DNA of 64,000 nt from Botryotinia globosa. Its lineage: Eukaryota > Ascomycota > Leotiomycetes > Helotiales > Sclerotiniaceae. Each line of letters starts with the position of its first letter. Position 1 is the first letter of the stretch. The translations under genes were made by a program, and so were the position numbers. The notes under the pieces are model-generated. The model had not been told where the DNA came from and searched no databases. It saw nothing but the letters and a program-made list of their open reading frames with translations. Positions 1 to 11,823 of this stretch are shown here, one piece after another. The stretch is taken from positions 1,386,001 to 1,450,000 of the forward strand of contig RCSZ01000005.1 in NCBI GenBank assembly GCA_014898425.1, written 5' to 3'.

Positions 1-1429
1 GCGATCACTACTTCATCAAGTGTGATGACTGTCGTTGTTGTTGCTACACCACGCTCCACATCGACGTCGGCACCTGCAACATCGACTTCAGTGAGTTGGG
101 ACAGAAACTTTACCTGGGTGGGTGTACTGACTATAAACAGATATCCATTACTTCTGCCACATCTTCATTGCCAACAGGGGCTGTCGCATTCAGCATACCT
201 AGCTCAGAGCAACCTGGAAGGAAAGGGTTATGTACCCTTTCCAATGGAGCTCCATGTGAAAGTGCCACGGCTACCACATCTACTGTCACTGCCTACGAGG
301 CCGTCAGTGCAAGCTCTGCGCCGACTGCTCAAGCAGATGAAGATGGGACATCTCCTTCCGACATACCACCTCAATTTCGCCACGGAAATGATGGTGATCT
401 TAGTCCTTTGGCGGAGAAGCTTCTAATAAGTGCTGGATCAATAGGTTTGTGATTCAAGATGGCGTGATGACCAACTTTTACTGACCTTGATCAATAGGTA
501 TATTCGTCATCTTTGGCGCTATCATATATCTCGTAATCAGAATGAAGAAGCTAAATCGATTAGCAAGAGGAGAGATATCAGAAGAAGAAGCTCGTTGGTA
601 TGGATGGAGAAGAAACAGAGGTGACCCAGGTCGTCCTCCCAGTTATGCTAGCGGCACACAAAATGGATATCCTATTGATGAAAAATTCGCTGAAAGGGAA
701 ATGGGTGGGTTCTATAACTCTGACAACAAATCGTCACTCGAACGCCCGGGATCGGCAACTGTAAACTTACGGGGACTGCGTACAGATCTCCAAAGACAAA
801 ATTCAACCAGGAGCAGTCATTCAGGGTCTGGTATGTCTGCCAGTCCAGTTGCTGGACCAGGTCAATCATACGGACCTCCAAGCAATATGGATTACTATTA
901 TTCCCAAACGGGAACTTTAAGATCTCAACAGTCAGGACTCTCAGGACAATCTTCAAATGCCTATGATACTTCTCAAAGGGAGGTCAATCATATGAGTTAC
1001 TTGTCTTCGATATCGTCGGGATTCGGTGACTCACTTGTCATGCCTGATGATAGTGCACCTCCTCAAATTCCAGTCTCCAGATTTTCTTGGACAACAGCGT
1101 CTCAAGGTGCGCCACATAATAGAGACACTATATACACAACAATGTCAGAGGAAACGGCACCACGATTTCGCACTGTCAATTCATGGGTGGCTCAACAAAC
1201 AGGACGGGTAGAAAGGAAACAGCAAAGTGACATGGAAATACCAGCAATGCCAGAAATTCCTATCTCATATACCCACCGGTCACAGGTTCCCGAACCTTTG
1301 TTTACCGAGGGCCATCAACGCAACATGAGCGATAACTCAGCTTTTAGATATCACCCCGGTGACGAAATCGAGCTGGGGAGAGGCTCACGTGTTCCGAGTT
1401 CAATTCTGGATAGAAATATGGGGATTTAA
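1..1429 (+). CDS. Single-pass membrane protein with Ser/Thr-rich ectodomain, 5'-partial
   Basis: Three exons are read as 1-90, 141-444 and 498-1429; the start lies outside the window. Intron 1 has donor GTGAGT and a CTGAC branch before ATAAACAG. Intron 2 (53 bp) joins the frame inside a glycine codon. The visible part is 441 residues: a Ser/Thr/Ala-rich segment with several Cys (about 1-125), one membrane helix (about 128-146, IFVIFGAIIYLVI) followed at once by RMKK, then a long Ser/Gln/Pro-rich tail. The basic residues after the helix suggest an outside N-terminus and a cytoplasmic tail. The far C-terminus (FRTVNSWVAQQTG and SRVPSSILDRN) is the most structured-looking part of the tail. The shape resembles fungal surface sensors of the Mid2/WSC kind, but I see no WSC domain and do not recognise the family. 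The reading frame is well supported; the function is not. Confidence 0.8.
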
Positions 1430-3071
1430 TTAAAAGAACAACAGAGTAACTCAAACAGTGAGTGTACTATACGAAAGACGAATTTCTATCAGTTGTTTGT
1501 ATATATATGTCTAATTGCCTATACGGTCGTTCCAGCCTGGTGCTTGATTCGATGAGATTTGCATAGCGTGGAGCGGGGAGCATTTTTGTACGTTTTTGAG
1601 CATTTGGTAGCTGCTTGGTTGGGTGCATGATTTATTGATATTTTTCTGCTTCTAGGGGAAGAGGGGATGAGATTGACAAATAGAACATATTGTAATGTCA
1701 TGACGAGAATGGATTGAGAAATAAGACGAGCAGTAAAGGGGAGTGGCAAGGGTGGTGGAATGGAATGAAAATCGATGAGAAAGCAAATTTGGGCTGGAGA
1801 AGGTTCCGCTCAATGTACTGTCGATATTTTATGAGGCTTGGCATTGCTTTTAGGCAACCAACGCGTGAATGTATGATCGGAGCTGAGGCAACGAGTCGAG
1901 ATGGGATGAGAATGTGACAAGGTGAGCTTTAAAGGAGAAAGGTGGTGAAGAGACGATGCGGAGATGGCGTGGAGAAAGCGTGAGAGGACGCGAAGGCGTG
2001 GTGGTGAAGATAAGAGATTGTTTTCTGTCTGTAGCTTTGTAGTATATAAGTGCAGTGATATAGTTTTTAAATACATTAGAAAAAGTTACAAATCAACGAG
2101 GTGGATTCATACTCTGTGCTGACGCTTGTTTGAGGGGCTCTGAAGCTATTTTTTATCTTGATTGATCATAAGAACAACTTCATGGAGTGGCGATATGATA
2201 GTATATTAGATCTACTAGCATAAGCATTTCATGAGCCATTCTATCAGCGTAAATTGACTCGATCTCCTCAAATCAGCATAGTTTTCGTAGGTTAGAAATC
2301 GAGCGATATCATTCATTTATTATTATCCATCCATTCATCTATTCTCTCGTTCATTTGTTTGCTCATCTATCCCATTACCATCTTCCAACCCCCCAAACCC
2401 ATCTCCTCTCAATCCTCCCCTCTTTCTCCCTCGAAGCTTTCTATTTGCCCCCAACTCAACACCTAACACATGTATTCCTCATACTTCCACCAACCCCTCC
2501 CTCTCTAGCTATATAGATACATAAATCTCTGCACCCAATTCCTCACATTCCCGAATGAATTAAAAATTTGCGTCCCAAGTTCTAATCTACCCAGGGCTAT
2601 GAGAAACAAAGATGTTCAGATCTCGCAAGGAATAAGATCGGATGAAAATGAAACGCTGCGCCACCGCACTGCTGATATTTTTCTGCTTGATGGAGGCCGG
2701 GGGGTGTGGAATGTGGAATGTGGAATGTGCGTGGTGGGATTTGTGGGTGGGGTTTCTGGGTTATTGGTGGAGGGGGTGGTGGGAGGGTGGGTTTTGCTTG
2801 TATGGATGGATGGATGGATGGATGGATTGAGAGGATGGGAAAGATAGGAAGGAAGAAGGTTGTGAAAGTGGCAGAGCTTGTGTGGATTTGGATTATGCAT
2901 GTGGAGGGTTGGGGAGTTGGGGAAGAAGAGTCTGAGGGTTTGTTGGAAGGGGGTTGAAGGTAATTGAACGCAAGTTCCTTTTTGGAAAATCATCAGACCG
3001 GTATCTTAGAAAGATAGGAAGATGAGATCTTAAGACTTCAGTCATAGGAAACTCACTATATCATTGAGAGT
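1430..3071. other. Intergenic, no gene seen
   Basis: No convincing coding region. The stretch holds the 3' flank of the membrane-protein gene, C/T-rich tracts around 2380-2530, a strand-biased G-rich block at about 2695-2800 (including repeats of TGGAATG) and a tetranucleotide repeat. Confidence 0.6.
2802..2826. repeat. (ATGG)n microsatellite
   Basis: About six tandem copies of ATGG, next to a G-rich block. A short copy of the complementary (CCAT)n repeat lies at 7382-7400. Confidence 0.9.
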
Positions 3072-3947
3072 TTATGGGATGACGACCGGCTCAAAATCAA
3101 ATGCGAAGCCGAAAGATTCGCGTGTGCGGGTGGTAGCATTTCCGGAGATTCTGTTCTGAATGACACGCCAGTGTTTCTGCGGACTGACATTTGCTAGTCG
3201 ATTTATTTTTAACCCATGGGAAATATGATTTCTCTTACTCAAACGAGGTATTGGAGGAACTTCCATGCACGTGTATGTGTAGCTTAGCCCGGTTCGGGTA
3301 TTAACTGTCAACATTGTGTCATTTATACCCCAAGCGATGAAAATTAAATGTGTCGTTGCTGTCATGAACAGTTCAGATATACATTGTTTCTCTAGGAGGT
3401 TCATTTGGATTTTCACCGAGGGTTTTTTGGAACAAGCTCAACACATGGCAAGAAAATATATGTAAATTATCTGCAAATCATTTCCAGATTATCCACGGGT
3501 ACAGGTAACTTTCGCGCAACCTACCCGGTATTTACATAAATTGCATTCCCCTTGATCAAGGAAGTGCCAGGACCACCGAGAACAGCAGCAAGCGTGGCTA
3601 CAACCAAGGTGATGAAAACACACATCTACAGGAGAAAGAGCACACCACCATCGAACCATATCTTTCCGCGTATGCTCTTCCGGTAGGATTCAAGCACTAC
3701 TTCTGAACTCACAATGCACTCACAAGAGTCCATGATTACTTCCACATTTTCCTCTCATCTCCAACTAATCTTGACTGAATCTCGAATCAGCCCAACGCCA
3801 TGGATTACTGAAAGAAATGGGGTACATGCTTGAGATTGTCAGTCGTCTGGGGTAAATTTTCGACCGGAAAACTTCCAGTCTTGCATATATTCCGCACAGA
3901 CGTAAAGTAACTGAGACCATGTCAGCTGTTATAGTTGAAGAGTACAA
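3072..3947 (-). other. Possible coding remnants or unresolved small gene
   Basis: Three protein-like stretches lie on the minus strand without a joinable model. They are a 3' segment ending at 3072 (containing KHWRVIQNRISGNATTRTRE and a plausible acceptor just before it), a hydrophobic peptide at about 3523-3624 (VVATLAAVLGGPGTSLIKG, preceded by a pyrimidine-rich CCTGTAG acceptor), and an open stretch at 3765-3947. A multi-exon gene with unusual exon limits, a decayed gene and chance are all possible. I do not recognise a family. Confidence 0.2.
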
Positions 3948-4160
3948 TGGATTTGATATTGATTAGCATGACGAGAGAAGAGCACTCATAGTCAGAATTG
4001 AGATGGTTGGTTCGCGGAGCATGAACTCAATAGCTTGAATGAGGAATCGTGAAGAGAATCATAGATTTTGTGACACCCGACACGGCTGTTGCGAACGAAC
4101 AGAGTATTACATTAATTGCTCTGGGTGTGATTGCTAGATATCAGCAGTGAGGTATAGAAA

Positions 4161-4445
4161 ATGATTACCCAAAATCACATCCGCATTATAAACCAATTCT
4201 CAAATAACCCGCTTACCCACGAAGACACGACAAACTCCCAGAAGACAGAAGACACAATACGCAAACAACTCATCTCAAAAATATCCAACCAAACACCAAA
4301 AATTTCTGCACAATACACGGAAATCATATACTCGGCTAATAAGACAATGATGTCGACCCCTAGCCCAAGCGACAGAACAGGGGTGGGTTCCAGTACATCA
4401 TCAACACAGTCCACTCAAGCTACTATCGCAGGTCGTCGCTTATGA
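4161..4445 (+). CDS. Doubtful 94-residue open reading frame
   Basis: It starts with ATG and ends with TGA. The first two thirds are Asn/Thr/Ile/Lys-rich, like translated AT-rich leader DNA. The last third (from an internal Met, MSTPSPSDRTGVGSS) is Ser/Thr-rich and looks more like protein. No domain is seen and no intron is needed. It could be a short gene or an untranslated leader. Confidence 0.2.
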   Translation: MITQNHIRIINQFSNNPLTHEDTTNSQKTEDTIRKQLISKISNQTPKISAQYTEIIYSANKTMMSTPSPSDRTGVGSSTSSTQSTQATIAGRRL

Positions 4446-5351
4446 TATGAGTAGTCGTTGACGTTCAAAGTAAGCCCCAACTCCCCAGGCTAAGATCCAA
4501 CAAACAACTATATTTCGCCAATCTACACTTCTTCGGAACTTCTTGTTTCTCTTCTCCCCCCGCAGTAAGTTAGTAGCATGTATGCTCTTCCATTCCACTC
4601 CATTCCGGTTTATTCCATACTTGCCGCTTCAAACATACATACCATACCACTTTTAGCGCATGTACAAAAATTTCTTGAAGATATTTAGGTAGGTCGGTAC
4701 TACTTGCCTGTCTTATCCTCTCAAGACTGTTCAGCATTTACTACCCATAACCCATATATATTTCAATCTCAAAACGAACTCAAGTATTTTTTGTACGTGC
4801 ACTTACACTTGCACTTGCACTTGCAGTTTTGCACAGGATGACAATTAGAAGGAATGAAGCTGATAAAACGGATGAGAGTTGTTACCGGGTGTTTCGGGCT
4901 GAGCACAATGAAGGATGATGTGTGGTGGGTTTTGATAGAGCCTTTGATTCCCAAGTTCTAGGTATGGCGAATACTTATTCCTCTGGTAATGATCATCAAC
5001 ATACAGCAAGATAAATTCGAGGCCCTCAATAATAGAAGAATAAAATGTGACAAACAAAAGTCAGATGCGCTGAAAAAGAAAAAAACTGAGTGAAAACAAT
5101 CTGATAGCTAAGTATTAACTCTAGTTCCGTTCCTCCCTTTCACAACCGCTAATGCTAAAATTTGAGAAATCTCCCCAAAATCGCAAGGAAACAGTTGCTC
5201 AACATCTATGATCCTACATAATGAAAATATCCACTCATATTCGATAACATATTCGAAATGAATTACTATTATTAGCTTGCACATCCCACCCATCCCCTCC
5301 GGAAGACGCCTTTCTCTAACTCCTCTCTTTCAACCCTGTAGCCAGATACTC
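4446..5351. other. Intergenic, no gene seen
   Basis: AT-rich DNA between the doubtful short frame and the 3' end of the DUF4336 gene. It contains a hexanucleotide repeat at 4797-4829. The last part probably includes the 3' untranslated region of the minus-strand gene. Confidence 0.5.
4797..4829. repeat. (TTGCAC)n microsatellite
   Basis: Four to five imperfect tandem copies of a hexamer (ACTTGC register) in intergenic DNA. Confidence 0.85.
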
Positions 5352-6241
5352 TTACTTGGAGTTCTTTCCCTGCAAATGCCACGCGAAAACCTTCTCAAAG
5401 ATCCCTTTACCATTTCCAACAATCGTCTCTCCATGACAAGGTATGATGTTCTCAAATCCCCACGTATTAATTCTCTTCACGCTCCGATTGAAACCCTCTC
5501 TATCACTCTTACTGAACAAATACCACAACATTCTCTTTTGCCATATCGCCGATCCATTGGTCGTCTGAAGATGACCAAACAATTTTGTCGCAAATCCCGA
5601 ACCAGCATCCTCTCCCGTCTTAGAATACTGTTCCGTAGCCGGCATATTAAACATCAAGTCTGCTTCAATCAACGTCCTATCCGGTTTATAATAGAACACC
5701 AATTCCTTATTTGGATGCGAATCGACGAATTCATATTCGAAGTCTGTGTCGAATTCCGGAGAGATTCGAATTTCGGCCTTGTTCTTCTTGGTAAAGATCG
5801 TTTGGAAATGGACATTGGTAACCTTTTTATCCGACTTGGCTTGTTCGGCACGTTTCTCCGCAAGACCTTCGGGAGCAATGAAGTGGGCGTTTGGGTAAGC
5901 TTTGTGCCAGTCAGAAAGAAAGATGTGGTGCTCGAGATCGGGGGCTGCCACGTAGGCGACGCGGTTTCCGAGGGATTGGAGTTTGGTTGTTACCGAAGGG
6001 GTGAGGGCAACGGGAGAGAAGACGGCGAGTTGACCAGATGTGAGACGAACTGTTGGGAGAATCTATTAGCATTTGTATGTGATGAGCGCGCGAAGAAGAG
6101 AGATATACCAATAGTAGCTCTACCACCGAATTTGATCATGCCAAATCGTAAGAAAGGCACTGAGAGTGTCGTAATATTCGGCGTCACATCACGGATAACC
6201 ATGACTTTCTCTGGATCTGAAGGAACAAGTTTGTCGGACAT
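5352..6241 (-). CDS. DUF4336 domain protein (metallo-beta-lactamase-like fold)
   Basis: Two exons: 6241-6109 and 6049-5352, giving 276 residues. The intron has donor GTATAT and acceptor CCCAACAG, and the frame joins as ATIV-RLTSGQ. The start MSDKLVPSD was chosen over an in-frame ATG 20 codons upstream because the upstream residues look like untranslated leader. From recall this matches the DUF4336 family across its length: FGGRATIVRL near the start, LEHHIFLSDWHKAYPNAHF in the middle and IIPCHGETI near the C-terminus. The His-rich positions resemble the degenerate metal site of metallo-beta-lactamase-fold proteins. The biochemical role of the family is not established. A longer frame on the opposite strand is an antisense shadow. 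Confidence 0.88.
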
Positions 6242-6554
6242 GGTGAAAATGTGTTTGTATGGATTTGTGGATGTTGTAATGCTAGGAAATGGGTTGTACA
6301 AAATGATGTTGTACTCTTCGATACTCGTATCGATTGATTAATCTTTCAAAATCCTATGGTGTTATCGCATGCGGATAATGTCACGTGACAAGTGTCTAAT
6401 CGTTCTAGATGTTTATTTGGTGGCTGTTTGCAATGCAATAAAGACGAAAACGTAGGACATGTACGATGCAGATAGGTAACCTTAGTGAGAACGGGCTCGA
6501 TATGAAAAATAGATATGAGAGAGAAAGCAAAGAGAAATGAATACTTGAACCTTT

Positions 6555-6573
6555 TATATATATATATATATAT
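6555..6573. repeat. (TA)n microsatellite
   Basis: Nine to ten uninterrupted TA dinucleotides. Confidence 0.95.
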
Positions 6574-7381
6574 TAATTGCAATTATTTCAATCACCTCAA
6601 TCTTGAATTCTCTGTCAGCAAATGGATAATTGGAATTCGATTTTGAAGTCTGGACTGAAGAAAGAAATGGATGTTTATTACTCCGTAAGCATAGGCAGTA
6701 TGTAGGTACAGCATGCCGAGGCAGTTTGGTCTACAGGCTACAGGGGGTGAAAGGCTAGAATTAGTAAAGATGGAGAAAGACAATGAAAAGGGTCTGGACA
6801 TGTAATACAAATAGATAGTAGAGGTTAACGGTTCCCTTTCAACAAAATCGTGAATACAATCATAAGTGATTGATTTGATAATGATTTTTCAAAAATGTGA
6901 CTATTTTGGAGCTCATCGTTCTCTCTTGCTTGCCGAGATATTAGCTTAGGGATGACATATGTACGTACGGTACATACGGAGGAGTACCACAGAGTAATAA
7001 TATCCAACTCTATCTCACATCCGGATATTCCGAAAGATGCATGTTCAGTCAACATTTCACAAGCTCCAATACATATGAATAACGTCTGAAATGAAAATTT
7101 GTGTTATTCAATACATCTGTACCAATTCAATGCTAATCTTGGGTCATCTTAGAAACCAGCGAGCAGACATAAAACCATATACCATCTGGAGTGACAGCGG
7201 CCTTTTGTACTATCTCGAGGCTGCATGTTCAATCCCCCAATTTACTCTACTCGTGTCATCCGAGTAGTTGTGTGTCCAAATAAAACAAAGTGGAAAAAAT
7301 GCATTAGTGTGTAGAGCGAGAACTATAAGGAGAAATGATGAACATGTTGTTCTTTTCGTAAAGCAGTAAGTTTAGGATATC

Positions 7382-7400
7382 CCATCCATCCATCCATCCA
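7382..7400. repeat. (CCAT)n microsatellite
   Basis: Four to five copies of CCAT, the complement of the repeat at 2802. Confidence 0.9.
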
Positions 7401-7616
7401 AAACACCACGAAGGAGGAATAGCGGCAACCCCATAGAACTGTGCATCGCATGTGCCGTGGAAGGAACTCGGCGAGAAGCAGTGTGTCGACGGAAGCGAGG
7501 CAAGAGACGCATTAAAAAGAAGAGTCATCATGCTCATCAAACATAGAAGTTATGCATGATAACCATGCCCCAATGTTCCCCAGGTAGTATGAATCCACAT
7601 AGCACATGCGTACATA

Positions 7617-9773
7617 TCAACCAGGGAACTGATATGCGACAGGATAGCCCATACGCTCCACAAGTTCAAACCTCCATATCTCTAATAGACGAATGACACG
7701 TTGAGGTAAGATTTGATTCATACCAAGGAAACCATTGCCGCCGCGCTGCGCAATTATTTGGTAAAGCCATCTACGAGTAAAATCGTTTTCTGCAAGCCAA
7801 AGTTTGCGTTCGTAAGCAACCGAGAGAAACAACCAAAGTACACTATAGACGATCATGTGAAATGCCAAGCCCCAAAAAGTATCCCAGGCGTTTGGTATTC
7901 TTCCAGGCTTTGGATTGAATAATACAGAGAGAAGCTTAGGTCCAGTTTTGGGTCGTCTATCAGCATCCGGAGGTTCTCCAGCTGCGTCATCGTCGTCGGA
8001 ATCGTCATCGTCATCTGGAGGTGGTGGGTTCCAAGGGCCCACTCCGATAGTCATTGCAGGGAACCGACTAAGAAAGCTCAACGTACGCTTACACCAGTGG
8101 AAGAAAAGAACGAGGAAATTGAATTCGACCAAGAGCCAGCAAATGATGGGATTGTGAGCGAAGACGCGGAATGGCGTATAACGAATTGGTCCCGGGATAT
8201 CTTCACCTGGTTTATCGACGAATATGCTAGGTCCTGGCACAGGTATCTCGCGATCAACGTATTGAATAGGACCAGGGACCTGAACTTCGATAGTTGGACC
8301 TGGAACGAGAATTTCAGGGCCGGGAACGTAAACTTCTCGAATCACTTCTACTTCTTTGATCTGAATTTGAATCTCAGGACCAGCGGCAGGGCCATGCCCG
8401 CGACGTCTGGTTTTTTTGTTGATGAGTTGGAGATCGGGAATACCTCCTCCTTCTCCCTCTACCACTTCCTCCCCCTCCCCCTCCTCCCCTTCTTCCTCGT
8501 CCTCGCCTTCAGAAGAGCTGCTGCTGCTAGTCTCGCTAGAATCTTTGCTACCTGCCGCTGAACTTTCACCACTCTCGCCGTCCTTGGGTTGATAAGTTCC
8601 TGGGGCTGGGTTGAAACCTGGGATTTGAGCCTTTCGAGTGTCTATAATCTGTTGTATGATACTGCGGCACATCTCGATATAGTCTCTCATCAGCTTTTGC
8701 ACTTCTGGTGACGCTCCGACTCCTCCTTTTGCCACCAGATCTTTGCTGCCCTTTTCCATGCCTTCAAGAAGCGCCTGAACTTCCTGCTCTTTTTTCTCCA
8801 ATGCCTCTTGTATCTCTTTGTTTTCTTTTTGAATCTGTCTAGCATCGGCTCTGTAATTATCGGTTCTTTCCTGTTCAGCGGCCACACGTTTTGTGAGCTT
8901 TTCGTTCTCGGTTTTTTTTCCCTCCAAATCTTCCTTGTAGTTTTTCAACTCGTAAGTCAATGTCTCGGATTCCGATTGCATATCTTCCATTTTGGTCTGC
9001 AATTCATCGATAACCTTTTGGATCTCTACTATATTGCGCTTCAAATCACGCTTTTCTCCCTCCATAGCGTCACATCGGGCCTCTCTAGCATCGCACCTCT
9101 TTTCCCGACCATTCACTTGAGTTTCCACAAATGCGATGTAACTGTCCTTCTCTAGAATTTTTATCTCCAACTTTGTAATTTCCCGTTGGAGATCCTCTAC
9201 AGTAGCAGCGCTATCTTCTTTTACCGCGGCCATTTTATCCTGTAGGTCAAAGTGTTTCTCTCTTAGATCCTCGTACTCGACGGTATGCTTCTTTTTCTCT
9301 GCGGTATATCTTGCTTCGAGATTCCGCTTCTCTTGAATGTATCTTTCTTCGAGAACTGCGAAATTTTCGTTCTTTCTCTTTTCTTCGATATAGCCTGCTT
9401 CTAGTTTCGCAACGATAGGTTCAAAAGCTGCAAGATCGATATGTGCTGCTTGAAGTCGTTGGTCATAGGATTCGAGCTGGGCGACTCTTGTCGACACCTC
9501 CTCTTCCTTTTGTTGGGCCAACATGCGCACTTCTTTGAGCTCCCATTCAAGCTGCGTTTGCTTTGTTCGATGTGCGACGCAATCGGTCCTGGGACAAGGC
9601 TTCAAAGGTCTGTACATTCCAAGGTTAGCATTGTTACACTCATCACGTGAATTATTGATATGTAGTACTTACGTGCCATCCTTCTGCTTTTGAGATGGCG
9701 CATCGTCGAGACTGAAGGTAAAAGTCGCGCCCTCAATGGCCGTCGACTGAACATTTCCGAATTCCATAGACAT
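7617..9773 (-). CDS. Coiled-coil protein with V-PGP repeats and two membrane segments
   Basis: Two exons: 9773-9673 and 9609-7617, giving 697 residues. The intron has donor GTAAGT and acceptor TGTACAG and splits a Thr codon. The order is: a short N-terminus with a Cys pair (CPRTDC, about 38-43); a long charged heptad-rich coiled coil (about 45-330); a Ser/Glu-rich acidic linker (about 365-415); a basic patch (KKTRRRG); a run of valine/proline repeats (YVPGPEILVPGP, VQVPGP, IPVPGP, DIPGP; about 440-500); a hydrophobic helix (about 508-530, WLLVEFNFLVLFFHW); a poly-Asp patch; and a second helix (about 610-635, AFHMIVYSVLWLFLSV). The C-terminus is about 60 residues. I do not recognise the family. 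The V/P repeats recall cytoskeletal alveolin-type repeats only in flavour. Two nearby helices with a coiled coil suggest an endomembrane or nuclear-envelope anchored scaffold; this is an inference. Confidence 0.85.
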
Positions 9774-11823
9774 TGTTTCGTTGATTGTTATTAATTTGTA
9801 TGATAATTTGGGTTATGGAGACGGGAAAGGCAGGAGTTAATTTTACGAAAAGAAAACTGTATGTGTGAATTTATACCATTCGATTATCAATCTCTTATAG
9901 TTTTCTATCGCCCGCGTACGGTTGTAGTTTGTCGATTGGTTCCAAGGTTGTACTCGTTGTACTGACTTTCTTCTTCTTAGGGTACGGGCGTTTGTGTTGT
10001 CGTCAAATTCACTTTTGCCTCGCGCACGCAATATCAAATGTTGCTGGGTATCGAGGCAAGCGAGTAGAGAGAATGGGAAACTGATTAATAGACATTGAAT
10101 TTTGCAATGGCAATCAACAGGTTGAAACTCAGCAAATATATCTGCTGGACTTACTAATTAAACTTTGACTTCCGTCCAATGTGACATTATCTCTGATGCT
10201 CGATGTAATCTTGGAACTTTAAAAGCACCAGTCTCGCCTTACGGATACTGTCTCCCCAGTGACTGAAGTGTAAGCGATGATAAATCGATGTATGTAAGTA
10301 ACCATGACGGGATGCTTTGGATTTGAACTTTCGAACATCGAAATTGGCCCAGAATGGCAGGAGGCATCGGCTGTTAGCTTTGAGATCTGAACTCTACAAT
10401 CTGTGAGAGTGTAGAGAATTCACATACATTATGATTAGCTACGTAGATAGATAGGTCTATATACTTTTAATCCCGAACTAATTCTGTGATCGTTAGGACA
10501 CTCATTTCTTGATACTTGTTGGCTATATACACAATGGGATTTGCATCTTTCGTTTGCATCATGCGAAGAGTTGATGCCAGACCTTTAAATCCAAGATTGA
10601 TCTACCTAGTATGTTTGTCATGTCAAATAGGTCGTGGGACAACAGCCATAGATGGAAGAATATTCAAAGGAAACATAGATGCAGTAGCAATTCGTCCTAA
10701 AGAGGAAGGTATCTTATAGCCGGAGATGTTAAACGTTATTCAATACATGGAATATTAAAGATAGTTAGAAAAGACGACATAGCCAAAACAGAATTCCAAT
10801 TTTCCTATGAATTCTACATTTTGAAATATCGGCGAAATAACTTTTCGATTTGAAGAAAGAAGGGGGGGCTTATAGTTGCACTAGTGAAAGCACCTGCCTT
10901 GCCGAGAATATCAAAACAGGGACAACACCATTGTTACTTCCTTTCTCCTTCCTTTCCAGCTCTATATTCAAGTCCAGAGTAAGAGATTGCCTGATGATCA
11001 TACCGTATAAATCCGCAGTCATCGGAAAAGAATGGCGTGAATCAACGATCCTAAATGCATTACATACCCACCTATATACATAATGCCATCAAGAATTTTC
11101 AACTTTATCTTAAAGCAAGTCTACCTTATAAGTGACGAGATCGTTATTTACCACGATCTTCCAGCTTGCGTTTCTCAATGATTTCCCATTAGCTCAACTT
11201 CCCATACGAATCTCACTCGCGATCAAAAACATCAAAAACTACTTACGAACCCTGACTCACTGCCATTTCATCCCCATCATGTAGCAAAGCTCAGCCGAAG
11301 CGTCACGTCCTCCAACATTGAATAAAACAGTACTGCTGACTCCACGCTAGAATTCTAATCGATCTTTTGACCGTGTATTGAAATTTGTAATTTATACCCG
11401 CGCGGCCAGAACTTGGCAGGACACCGGGAGACTACCTAGGTAGATACTAAAACGATATTCATACCGCTATTATTTTTGCGCTAGTACTCAAGACGCAGTA
11501 CCGAGCTTAGCTCTTAATATAGCCAGAGGGGAGTTCACTTCTTCTCTTCCCTCCTCTCATTTCTCCCCCTATTACAGCACATCATCCCAGAAATCAGATT
11601 TCACACGCAAAAGACCACAGAAAATCATTAACAAAACAGCAGGAGTATTGGTAATTGTGTCAATCATAATAAAGGGAAGCAGTCAAATATGACATTGAGA
11701 GCAAAATCTGCAGAAACCCGCTCGCAGAAATCCAAATCAAATCCCCGCTCCATCCAGTCATTCATTCCCATAATTTCATACCCGAATACTCCAGATCAAT
11801 CTCATCATATCATGCATGACTTC
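9774..11823. other. Intergenic, no gene seen
   Basis: Shared flank between the upstream side of the coiled-coil gene and the 3' side of the aspartic protease gene. Open frames of 60-80 codons at 10516 and 10850 lack introns, domains or convincing composition. One copy of TACCTAGGTA lies at 11433-11442. Confidence 0.55.

Larger units (their letters stand above)
6242..7616. other. Intergenic, no gene seen
   Basis: Upstream flank of the DUF4336 gene and downstream flank of the coiled-coil gene. It contains a (TA)n run at 6555-6573 and a (CCAT)n run at 7382-7400. Short open frames here have no protein-like composition. Confidence 0.6.

Noticed and set aside
5277..6341. A 354-codon plus-strand open frame
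   Set aside because: It lies antisense to the DUF4336 gene, whose minus-strand product matches a conserved family and has a proper intron. The plus frame has no recognisable features.
8097..8561. A 154-codon plus-strand frame with hydrophobic stretches
   Set aside because: Antisense shadow of the acidic and V-PGP coding region of the coiled-coil gene.
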